Below are positions 21,342 through 30,931 of a stretch of 64,000 nt of DNA, piece after piece (the first letter of the stretch is position 1; the number at the start of each line of letters is the position of its first letter). The notes under the pieces are model-generated. The model saw only the letters and a list, made by a program, of their open reading frames with translations. It did no database searches and had not been told where the DNA came from. Position numbers and translations under genes: made by a program. Origin of the DNA: Tipula vernalis (taxonomy: Eukaryota > Arthropoda > Insecta > Diptera > Tipulidae); the NCBI GenBank assembly GCA_958295665.1, contig OY282559.1:133217241-133281240 (forward strand), in the 5' to 3' direction.

Positions 21342-23280
21342 CCAGGGTGGTCATTTTGTGGTGCTATATCACATTTGGTGATAAAACTGTGATAAACTGA
21401 CATTTGTCGTAGCTTACTGCGGTCCCATCTTGGATGAACTACGTCACGTCGTATAATGATTTGAATGAAAATGACCACAATATCTTCCGTCTTACTTCTA
21501 CAAGTGGAAAAAATTGTTTATTTTGTTGTTTAAATTTTTTTTATATGGAGTTTGATTAAAAACACCTCTAATCAAAATTTCAAAAAATGAATGAAATTTA
21601 CATTGACGCTAATGATAAATAAATGATATTTATTAACAAAATAATCATTTATCTATTATTGAAATAAAATTAATGGATTATTGTTCAATTAACAGGAAAA
21701 CGGAATATAAAAATCAACAATTATTTTAGTTTTGTGTAGTAAATTGTATGTTAAAAGAACCATTCTAGTAGCCTAGAATAACAAATTTCACAAAAACAAT
21801 CATCCTGCTAATAGAAATGGACAAAAAATAAGCAATTCTTAAACGAAAATCAACATAAACCATCTGACATAACCTCATAAAATGCAAATAATGGTCGGTG
21901 TTTAAATATGAGATTCTAATATACCGAAGGGTTTTCTAGTTATGTTAACTTAAAAATATAATAATTAGTCTTTTGTTAATCAACAATTTTGGTTTGCAGT
22001 TCGTATCACAGTAGTTTTCATTCATTTTTTTATATCAAACTACATTGAGTTTGATCGAAAGCAACTAAATTAAAGACATAGTACATAGTACATAATATAA
22101 AACATAGTACATAATATAAAAATCAACAATTGAGGTTACGTGTCAAATCATCACTTTGATTCATTGCTTTCCCCTTAAAATTCATTTTGCAGTGTTGTCA
22201 TTTTGTGGTAATATATCACATTTGGCGATACTGTGCGAAAAATAAATTGTCGTTGCTAACTATTGTGTTGCCATGGATGAATATCGCCACGTCGCTTAAT
22301 GATTTAAATGAAAAAGACCACAACTTCTTCCGTCTTACTTTTACAAGTGGAACAAAAAAAATTATTTTCTTGTTTACATTTGTTTTATATGGAGTTTAGT
22401 TCAAAAAAGCTCTAATAAAAATACCAAAAAATGAATGAAATTTACATTGACGCGAAAAATAAAAGAATGATATTTATTAACAAAATGATCATTTATATAT
22501 TTTTGAAATAAATTAATGGGTTATTGTTAAATTTACAAGAAAAATGAAATACAAGAATCAACAATTATTTTAATTTTGTTTAGTAAATTATTTTGTTAAA
22601 AATAACATTCCAGTTGTCTAGAGTAACAAATTTCATCGGGAGTTCAAAAAAGCAAAGGACAAAAAAAAATTCTTAAACAAAAATCAACATAAACCATCTG
22701 ACATAATCCCACAAAATGCAAATATTGGTCAATGTTTAAACATCAAATTCTAACAAACCAAAGGCTTTTCTAGTTATGTTATGTTAAAAATATATTAATT
22801 GGTCTTTTTTCAATCGACAATTTTATTTTGCACTTGGTTTCATGATAATTTTCATTCATTTTTTTTTTAAACTTTAATTTAGTTGTTTTTGATCAAACTC
22901 CAAATAGTTTGATGGAAAACAACTAAATTGGGGTTTTAAAAAAATGAATGAAAATTATCATGAAACCAAGTGCAAAATAAAATTGTTGATTGACAAAAGA
23001 CTGATTATTATATTTTTAACATTTTATTTAAATATTAAACACCTTTGCATTAAAGTATTACTTTATCACCACACAAATAGCACTTCGTATAAAATTTTCA
23101 TATAATGTCATTTGAGGTTATGTGGAAACGCCAACTTATCACTTTGATTCATCATTTTTCCCTTAAAATTCATTTTGCAGGGATGTGATTGTAGACTTTC
23201 TCCATTTTTTTATATCACACAAAAAAAGTCTCCACTAGTGATATAAATGTGTGATATAGCACCACAAAATGACCACCCAG
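21342..23280. mobile_element. Composite DNA transposon with ~29-bp terminal inverted repeats
   Basis: The left end reads GGGTGGTCATTTTGTGGTGC and continues into TATATCACA; the right end (23250-23278) is its reverse complement. Flanks share GGAAAAT (21332-21338 and 23280-23286), a possible imperfect target duplication. Inside, a diverged copy of the left end restarts near 22195 (TTGTCATTTTGTGG), and the sequence after it follows that of 21342-22190 for about 500 bases, so the interior is a tandem duplication with a period near 850. A second direct repeat (about 22130-22195 against 23110-23180) has a period near 980. No long frame: non-autonomous. The superfamily is not resolved. Confidence 0.65.
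22797..23012. repeat. Large inverted repeat (~100-bp arms) inside the composite element
   Basis: Arms meet near 22905-22910. The words TGGTTTCATGATAATTTTCA on the left and its complement on the right are exact, as are tcattcatttttttt and ttagttgtttt with minor changes. It can fold into a long hairpin. Confidence 0.75.
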
Positions 23281-23282
23281 GA

Positions 23283-23390
23283 AAATTATTTTTTATTTTT
23301 TTTTTATTTTTTTTTTTATTTTTTTTTTATTTATTTTATTTTATTTTATTATTATTATTATTTATTATTTTTTTACAAGTTTTATTACAA
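23283..23390. repeat. A/T simple repeat: 3' tail of the minus-strand LINE
   Basis: On the minus strand this is an A-rich tail of AAATAA-like and AAT units, directly following the LINE 3' region. It abuts the right end of the composite DNA element. Confidence 0.6.
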
Positions 23391-23847
23391 TAATAAAATA
23401 ATAACAGATGCCTTGTGGACAAAAATCCAGTGACAGGCATTGGTTCCATTACAAAATTTAAAAAAACAATATTAAAAATATACCTATTTATGTACAAATA
23501 CCAATCAATCAGTTATCCAAAGATAAAATAATGTTTTTCATATAATTTAATTTATTTTAGTTTTTTTATAAATACTCGTAGCTCTTTAATATAATTGTAT
23601 TAACACAACAAAAAATCAAATGACGACGCAAAATAAATCTGATACGTCTGGTGTTTCGAATAGCCAATTTCTAACGTAGGATAAGAATTGTTTAGAATGA
23701 ATGTGACATCTAATGTGTTCAGGTAAAGCATTAAAAAATTTCGGAGCGGTAACAACTATACAGCGTCGGAAGTGCTCATTATTGAATTTAGGAACATTAA
23801 AAAGAAAATGGTGATTAGCGCGAAAGTTATATCGAGCATCACCTCTT
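23391..23847 (-). pseudogene. LINE ORF2 C-terminus and 3' UTR, cut off by an insertion
   Basis: From 23840 leftward the minus strand reads GDARYNFRANHHFLFNVPKF, then RRCIVVTAPKFFNALPEHIR and WLFETPDVSDLF, the typical C-terminal tail of a CR1/Jockey-like RT protein, followed by a stop and a short UTR. The upstream part of the same protein resumes at 25978 beyond a 2.1-kb insertion. Confidence 0.6.
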
Positions 23848-25969
23848 CACTGAAAAAAATCCTACATCAATGTAGACAAAAACTGCATTAATAGTAAGAA
23901 AAATTCGTAAAAACAGAGCCAATACGACCGTTCGTTCATAGTACGAAAATCATACGTTAATATAGTGAACCTACGTTGTGCTAGTTATGAAATGATTCAT
24001 ATAAGATACGAAAAATGTTATTATTTTAATGCAGTTAAAAGCATTTGTCGATGAACAAATTCTTATTGTTAACGTAAGAAAGTAAAGATAACATGAAATT
24101 GTTCGTAACCATAATGAAATGTTACGTCATATTAACGAATAAATTCATACATATAAGTTTAAAAATTCATTATTTGCATTTACGAAATTATTCGTATGTA
24201 GGAAGAATGAAATACTTCGAGGTTATGAATAATTCCCATATATGATGATTATTTTCATTAATATACTGAAAATAATTCGTAAAATGTAGGAACGGGTTCT
24301 TAATTGATACACAAAACTACTTAATATTTATATATGGTTCATAATATGAATGCCAGTTTTTGGAACGATTGATCAATAAATTCATAAAATCTATACGCCC
24401 ACCCAACTGTAGAGAAAAAAAAACTTCAAATTTTGTAATTTCCTTATTTATTTATTTATTTTATTAGTCAACAAAATTTTTTAATTTGAATTTTATTTAT
24501 TTTTAAATTATAGTTTATTTTTATGAGGTTAAATTAATAACATTTTAAGAACAAGTTTGATAAAATGTTTATAATTTAATGAATAATATTTGCATGCATA
24601 TGGTGAACTTTCATTATTGTTGCTCTTCTGTAAATTAAATAAATTGAATTACAATCATATAGTACTTTTAATTGCTTATTTGCAAAATTATAATTTATGG
24701 TCTGTTTCTTGTGCTGCTGATACATTTTGTTTTAAAGGAGTGCCAAAATATGAAACGGTTGATACAGTATAAGTAGGGTCCACGTAGGGTCGAATAGTCA
24801 ACCAGGCTCATACATTATCTTGCCATATAATAAAGTTGATTGTTAACACAATACATTGTTAGTCCTATAGATCATATAATTTATTTATTTACACATTATT
24901 TATAAATTGAACGAAATTTATTTTTTTTCGCAGGACAGTGTTATAATTTTAATTTCACTCATTGAAAATTGGTTCTATTTTAATCGGAACTCGTGAAAAA
25001 CGAAAACACTTGTACAACACTAGCATAAAATATCATATTTACCTCATTTTCAGCATACAAAAATCTATTTAAATTATTTAATTTGTTCCTTTCAAGCGGA
25101 CGCAGCTGTTAGCAATTTATTTACTTTCGTTCTCCCAAATATGATTCAATTTTACTACATACGTATATACGAGTAGATACTTCGAATAGATTCATCCAGT
25201 AATTAATAATATGAACTACAATGTATAATGACGAAATTTGATGGGCCGTTCCGTACAATATACGAATTTGTTCGTATTATTAATTACCGCAGGAATTTAT
25301 CAATATTTACTTTAAAAAAAAAACGGCCAATTTACAATTTAATTGTATTATTTATGAACATTTTCATCACAATCAAATTGAAAAAAGAAACGGTTGCTGA
25401 AATGTTATGTCCACTAGAATTTTATTTTCAATTTTTATTTACTTTGAAACTGGGAAATCCCATATCCGGTGTGTGTAAATAAGGCACATTTCAGAATACA
25501 TTTCACTTTTGTAGCATTTTCTGTTGGGATAGAGATGACAAAAGAAAATTCTTATTCAATAGCTGTCATAAAATTAGGATTTCTTCAAACATACGAAAAC
25601 ATATATATATTATAATTCGAATTATAATATTCATATATTATAGTGCCACATTCGTTAATATAACGAACAATAACTATTTAACAAATATTTTCGCACAAGT
25701 TTTATTCATAATTATTATGAATTGTTCATAAATGTAGTTTTTTTAATAAAATCATACAAGTTGCACTAATACGGAAACAACATGTGATAGCACAGTAAAC
25801 TAAACCATTTTGTAGTTTATGAACTATGATTCGCACTATTAACGCCCAAATGTTTATGAATTTTTTCTAAATTTTTTTTTTCGTAAATAAAATAATTTTT
25901 ACATTAATAGTACGAATTGTGGTTAACGAACGCCATTCGTAAATAAAATGCATTACATTTTTTTCAGTG
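23848..25969. mobile_element. 2.1-kb non-autonomous TIR element inserted in the LINE
   Basis: Both ends carry CACTGAAAAAAAT in inverted orientation (23848-23860 and 25957-25969). It splits a LINE coding region whose halves match on either side. Subterminal regions on both sides are rich in the word TTCGTA or its complement TACGAA (at least a dozen occurrences), the layout expected of transposase-binding subterminal repeats. Internal frames (24590-24772, 25228-25482) have no recognisable transposase. A target duplication is not obvious. Superfamily unknown. Confidence 0.65.
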
Positions 25970-25977
25970 ATTAAATG

Positions 25978-26812
25978 CTGACCACTACGCTTAAAAAATA
26001 CTTTTAAAATCTTATAAACATACAAATGTTGTAATGGCAAAATATTGATCGACTTGAATAAAGGCCAAGTTGATTCCAATCTATTTTTCCTCAAAATTGT
26101 TCGCAAAATCATTTTCTGTTGTACGTACAATGGTTTTAAAGTAGTTGGATAACAGCCACCCCAGCAAGACAAATTATATTCCAATTTAGCCATTACCAAT
26201 GCATGAAACGAAATCTCCAAAACAAAAATAGATCACGGAAAAGGGAAAAAATACGTGAGGCAGACGCCACGTAACTTTTTAAGTTGGATGCATGAGTTTT
26301 CCAGTTAAGGTTAGTGTCCAAATGAATTCCAAGATACTTTAAAGAGTTGACTAGCTCAATATTCAAACAGTCTGTATGACAACTAACAGAAGTGCATTTG
26401 GAAGTACATACTATGATATGTTACTTGGGAATGATTTGCAGCTGTAAAGCCAAAAATTTTATACCACATAAATTTTGTTTTTCCACTTAGTATCAGGTAA
26501 TGCTTATCAAACCATTTATGTAAGAGCTTAAGGTCAGAATTAGCCATAGAAGTCACGTCATTGACAGATTCAGCAGAATAAACTAAAACTAAATCATCCG
26601 CAAACCCAGTACTGTGACCATTCAAATTAAGTTTGAAAATAGAATTCGTATAAATTAGAAACAGCAAAGGGCCTAGCACTGATCCTTGCGGCACCCCAAC
26701 ATTCACAGTTTTTAACTCACTAAAAGTATCATTAATTCTGAGTCTCACTGCTCTATCATCTAGGTAGAAAGCAAACCACTTGTTTGACACACCTCTAAAC
26801 CCAACATTAAAA
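25978..26812 (-). pseudogene. LINE reverse transcriptase, 5'-truncated and frameshifted
   Basis: Reading leftward from 26812: GFRGVSNKWFAFYLDDRAVR, NVGVPQGSVLGPLLFLIYTN, then GFADDLVLVYSAES with the catalytic FADD. After frameshifts come SLKYLGIHLDTNLNWKTH (about 26270-26345) and ALVMAKLEYNLSCWGGCY (about 26150-26200). The element starts inside the RT, exactly where BEL/Pao sequence stops, so it is a 5'-truncated insertion into the BEL element. Its last part is displaced to 23391-23847 by the TIR element. Confidence 0.75.
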
Positions 26813-27834
26813 ATTAATTCGTTGGCTGTAGTTATAGAATTGGCCCCGGTTAACATATCATCGACATACACGTCATGTCGAATTGCATCGCTAGCTGCAG
26901 GGAACTTCTCTTGATTATCAAGTGCACATTGTATAAGGCAACGAGTGGCAAGAACTGGGGCTGAAGATGTACCGTACGTTACAGTTTTTAGATGGTAGCT
27001 CTGTAGAGGCTCATATGTATTATTTCGACAGTAGATCATCTGATACTTGGAGTCTTGTTCATTCATTAGTATCTGGCGGTACATCTTCGAAACGTCTGCA
27101 CTGAATGCATATTTGTGTGACCTAAAACGACATAGAACAGATACTAATTCATTTTGGACCACAGGTCCCACCATCAAAATATCGTTTAATGAATATCCAC
27201 TGCTTGTTTTTGCTGAGCCATCAAAAACAACTCGCAACCTTGTCGTCGAACTATCTGGTTTGATAACGCAGTGATGAGGCAGATAGTAGTTAGATGCTGG
27301 AATTTTATCATCTAGTACTCGCTCCATATGTCCGAGTGCTAAATATTCGTCGATTAATGATTTGTTGGCAGCTTGAAGTACAGGATCTCGACAAAGCCTC
27401 CTCTCCAAGTTGTAAAAACATCGCATGACCATTGCCGAGGAGTCGCCCAGGACTGTAGGTTTATGAGTAAATGGCAATCTCACGGTAAATCTACCCGTTT
27501 CATCTCGTCTGATTTGCTCGACAAAACGTTTATCGCATGGGTGATCCTTCGCAGTAATCAATTTGAAGCCTTCTGCAATTGTGTCGAGCTTCCAAAATCT
27601 TTCAATGTCCTCTTCAATGGTCGTAATGGATAATGTTAATAGTGAAATTTGTTGTTTGGCAGTTGATGAAGTGCATGAAAAACGTCCTGATTTTATCCAA
27701 CCCAGGACGGTATTTTGAAGACACGGCAAATTGTCTCCTAATTTGATTTGACCGACTTTGAATAAATCGAAGCAAATTTCTGCTCCAATAAGCAGGTCGA
27801 TATTTTGGGCGCTTGCAAAATTTGGATCAGCCAA
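26812..27834 (-). pseudogene. BEL/Pao pol: linker and reverse transcriptase up to YVDD
   Basis: The minus-strand frame starting MADPNFASAQNIDLLIGAEI leads into RT. It contains ASNYYLPHHCVIKPDSSTTR, LRVVFDGSAKTSSGYSLNDI, FSADVSKMYRQILM and DAIRHDVYVDDMLTGANS, which is the catalytic YVDD and the layout specific to BEL/Pao. Immediately after TTANELI (about 26812) the frame runs without a stop into LINE RT sequence, giving one 483-codon chimeric frame ending at 26383. RNase H and integrase of this copy are missing. Confidence 0.8.
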
Positions 27835-27912
27835 TCATAGATTGCCTGGAATGGGCCAGCCAGTAGTATTTATCGACACGGATGAAGCAATATTTGTAAT
27901 TACAGGTAGAAC

Positions 27913-29121
27913 TTATACCTCAAGGTCAGTAGCAAAATTGGTTACCATTGATCGTAGTTTGACGCATCCACTGGAGGAAGACTGTATAGATGAGGCACCA
28001 ATTCTTCCAATTTTGACAGACACTTGTTCTAGTGGAACCCGCAGCCTTGATGCAAATGAATTGCTTATAAAATTAATTTGAGATCCGGAATCCAATAATG
28101 CCCGTCCTACAATGGGATGATTAAATTTGTCTAAAACTTGCACCAGAGCTGTAGCCGAGAACACATGTGTAGGTTCATGTTTATATTTAATGGATGTGAG
28201 TGTAGCAGACTCGGACGATGTTGGAATAGCTGAAGATAGTGGCGAAGCTTTTTCGTTGTTTGCCGTCGCAGCTGCGTTGGAAGTGCTAATGTTCATATGC
28301 AGCAAAGTGTGGTGCTTTAGAAGGCAAACCTTACATGATTCTTGCAATGAACACTTGTCTACCAGATGACCAGGTTTGAGACAATTAAAACATAGCTGAA
28401 GATTTTTTACTTGTTCTCGTCGATCTCTGATTAACATCTTTAAAAATGCAAAACACCACAAATGCGAATTTAACCCGTCGTGCAACTCCATTAGCCGGCA
28501 TGAACAGGGTTTATCCAAAGCCTTAACTGTGAACAACCATTTGATGTCCGGTTAGGTTGATTGAATCGTTCTTTTAGTATCTTTCTGGCCACTTCGTAAT
28601 TTGTTTCCGTGACATCTAACGCTTCTATTGAATGGAGTGCAGCATTCTTTAGAGCGTGCTTCAAATATTGGAACTTCGCAATTTCACTCAGCGCAGGATT
28701 TAAATGGACCAATGAATCGAAACACTCGATGAAGTCTGACCATTTCATAATGACACCGGAAAACGTGGTCAATGCAATTTCCGGCAGCTTTGTGCTCAAC
28801 CTGGGTGACTGATTGGCTTCTTCGTTCTTAGGCGTCCGCTTAAATGATAATGCTTCCAACTTCTCTTCCGGCACTGGACGAACGGAGAAGTATACATTTT
28901 CGATAATAGCTCGATTTGCCGCAGCATCTGGTTCTTCAGCATCTATAACGAGTTGATTTCCCTTATATGTATACTTCATGGTTGCTGGTGACATCTTCCA
29001 ATCTGAGGCGCACTTGAGCAAATGTGGCCTCTTCAATATTGGTTTTTATCCATGTGGCATGCCGCTGAAGTAACTCTAAATAAACCGCGACACCATTTTT
29101 AGCACGTTTAAGCAAGGCCAT
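27913..29121 (-). pseudogene. BEL/Pao gag and aspartic protease (frameshifted)
   Basis: Gag begins at ATG 29121 (MALLKRAKNGVAVYLELLQR). After a break it continues as the DUF1759-like block LPEIALTTFSGVIMKWSDFI, FQYLKHALKNAALHSIEAL and NYEVARKILKERFNQ. A frameshift near 28510 leads to a zinc knuckle CFNCLKPGHLVDKC and a second cysteine cluster CKVCLLKHHTLLH. The protease motif is RALLDSGSQINFISNSFA (DSG active site, DUF1758-like). The next frame, starting at 27834, carries a DLLIGAE motif. At least two frameshifts and one stop make it inactive. Confidence 0.78.
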
Positions 29122-29307
29122 ATTCCGTAAATGGAATTCGTAGAAGACAATTTTCGCGCACTAACACTTCACTTACATCACTTTCCACCAATCGAGATTA
29201 TTATCGAGCAGACTCACCAATAGCAAGAAGACGTGCACAGCAAAACAGCTACTCGAAGATTAACAGCAATCCGCAACAGAAACAATATATTTAATTGGGA
29301 ATATATT

Positions 29308-29322
29308 CCACTTCTGACACCA
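29308..29322 (-). promoter_or_regulatory. Primer-binding-site-like sequence of the BEL/Pao element
   Basis: TGGTGTCAGAAGTGG on the minus strand lies one base after the end of the proposed 5' LTR and is the kind of site seen next to BEL/Pao LTRs. Confidence 0.5.
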
Positions 29323-29323
29323 A

Positions 29324-29678
29324 TGAATAATTCGAGGGCAAGCGTTTTTGCCTCGACTGCTGAAGTATGTAGAATTTTTTATCCAAAAATAAAATAAAGT
29401 CACAAACCAATTTTGTATGTTTTCAAAATGGTGATTGGTGTACAATTATTAATTTGTTATTTTTTTTTTTATGATGTTTCGTGATTGACGGATGCACAGA
29501 AAAGAGAAAGAATTGATTTTTTTTATGACTTAAGTTTAAGTTATTGTTACAAGATTCTAATCTAGGTTTCCAACTATAATTTCACTATAAATATGGGCCT
29601 TTATTAATTAATCTATTTAATTTTTCTTACATTTGTTAGGTTTTATATTACATTTGTTAGGCTTTAATTATACTGACA
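29324..29678 (-). mobile_element. Proposed BEL/Pao LTR (~355 bp)
   Basis: The minus-strand segment starts TGTCAGTA and ends ATTATTCA next to the primer-binding site, giving TG...CA ends. BEL integrase-like sequence lies upstream and gag downstream, so it could be the shared LTR of two copies. I found no second LTR in the window to confirm the 5' boundary. Confidence 0.4.
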
Positions 29679-29789
29679 TTTAAAACGCTCTTTGACCGTC
29701 AAATATATAAAAATATATTTTTATCAATATAGGGTGCAGCTGAAGTTTATGCTGATGTTTTGCGTGTGTTCAAGATACTTGACCTAGCT

Positions 29790-30480
29790 GAAAGGTGGTA
29801 AATTATTTTCTTTCTGCAGAACTAAATCATCCTTTCATAAATTGCTGATTGGTTTTCCATTTCGTTCATTGGTGGAGAATATGGAAACACCTCTTCGAAT
29901 AAAGCTTTAAAAAATTATTTCCCTTTTGCTGAACCAATTGCCATCTGCCTAATCTGTTGAGCCATTATGAAGAAATGACCTGAAATTAATGCATCTAAAT
30001 TCGATACATCTTCGTTATTGATAGGACACATGTGACGGAAATTTCAAATTCCTTCGGTTTGGGTTGTGAATGTTGGCATCTCTTCATATGTTAAAAATGT
30101 ATTCTCTGTTGCCTTTATTAAATGGATTTTCATTGATTTCACGACACTGCCTCTTATTCCGCTAAAATTTGGTGCCGCTGATGGGAAGAATGACCATATT
30201 ACGTTGATTTCACAAACCAATTCTGAAATGAGCTCATTGATATTGTTAGACAAATTTTGGTATTAACCGATTAGCTTATTTTTTGGTTCCAACAAAATTT
30301 GTTGCGTTGTCCAACATTATTTCCCTAGGTGAGCCTTGTCTGCTAATAAAATGTTTTAGGGCTGCAATAAAGATCCGACCCTACTTCCAAATACCGCTTT
30401 AGTAGCTAGACACACGAATACTGAGATATAACCTTTGACTTGCTTTATTCCTTTTCCTCTTTTTGTATGGCGAGTATGGA
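29790..30480 (-). pseudogene. BEL/Pao integrase fragment
   Basis: Minus-strand frames read KGYISVFVCLATKAV (first catalytic region, about 30380-30440), then DNATNFVGT (about 30300) and, after a frameshift, INVIWSFFPSAAPNFSGIRG, VVKSMKIHL and TFLTYEEMPTF. The C-terminal motif LDALISGHFF is near 29985-30010. These are the DDE integrase motifs of BEL/Pao in correct order, with the usual glutamate region degraded. It lies upstream of the proposed LTR, so it belongs to a different copy from the gag at 27913-29121. Confidence 0.7.
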
Positions 30481-30483
30481 TCT

Positions 30484-30931
30484 TGCATAACCGGTGTGAA
30501 GTTTTTAACACTTCTTTTAACATATTTTACGCAAGTGTACCTACATTTGTTTGACAGTGTAATTCAAGTTATTAAACAAAATTTTTAACGCTTCTTTTTA
30601 ATAGATTTTTCAACACATTTCACGTAAGTGTACAATTGTTTCATAGTGTAATTAAAGAAAAAATTAATATATGAGAAACAAGATCCTACCATAAACCAAA
30701 TAACAAAATCATTAGAAAACCAGGATTTTACACTTTGCTAAATAACACAAATCTCAGAGATTGGCTCGCATAGTCACCATATAGAATAGAAAGAGAATAC
30801 GTTAGGCTATATGGTGCCTATGCGAGCCAATCTCTGAGATTTGTGTTATTTAGCAAAGTGTAGAATGGCTTATGGTAGGATCTTGTTTCTCATATAATAA
30901 TTTTTTCTTGAATTACACTATCAAATAATTG
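30484..30931. mobile_element. Fold-back element, left part
   Basis: 30484-30600 is the reverse complement of about 36280-36396 (shared words GTGTGAAGTTTTTAACAC and GTTATTAAACAAAAT). 30600-30650 pairs with 35831-35885. Between them a palindrome (30632-30784 and 30807-30930) includes exact 44-bp arms at 30729-30772 and 30819-30862. Together with 35831-36400 it forms a single palindromic element of roughly 1 kb, now split by a 4.9-kb insert. Confidence 0.7.
30907..30931. repeat. 25-bp direct repeat flanking the 4.9-kb insert, left copy
   Basis: The sequence starting CTTGAATTACACTATC is repeated without change at 35831-35855. It probably is a target duplication. Confidence 0.75.

Noticed and set aside
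27047..27633. Plus-strand frames opposite the BEL pol
   Set aside because: Antisense shadows of clearly identified minus-strand retroelement coding sequence.
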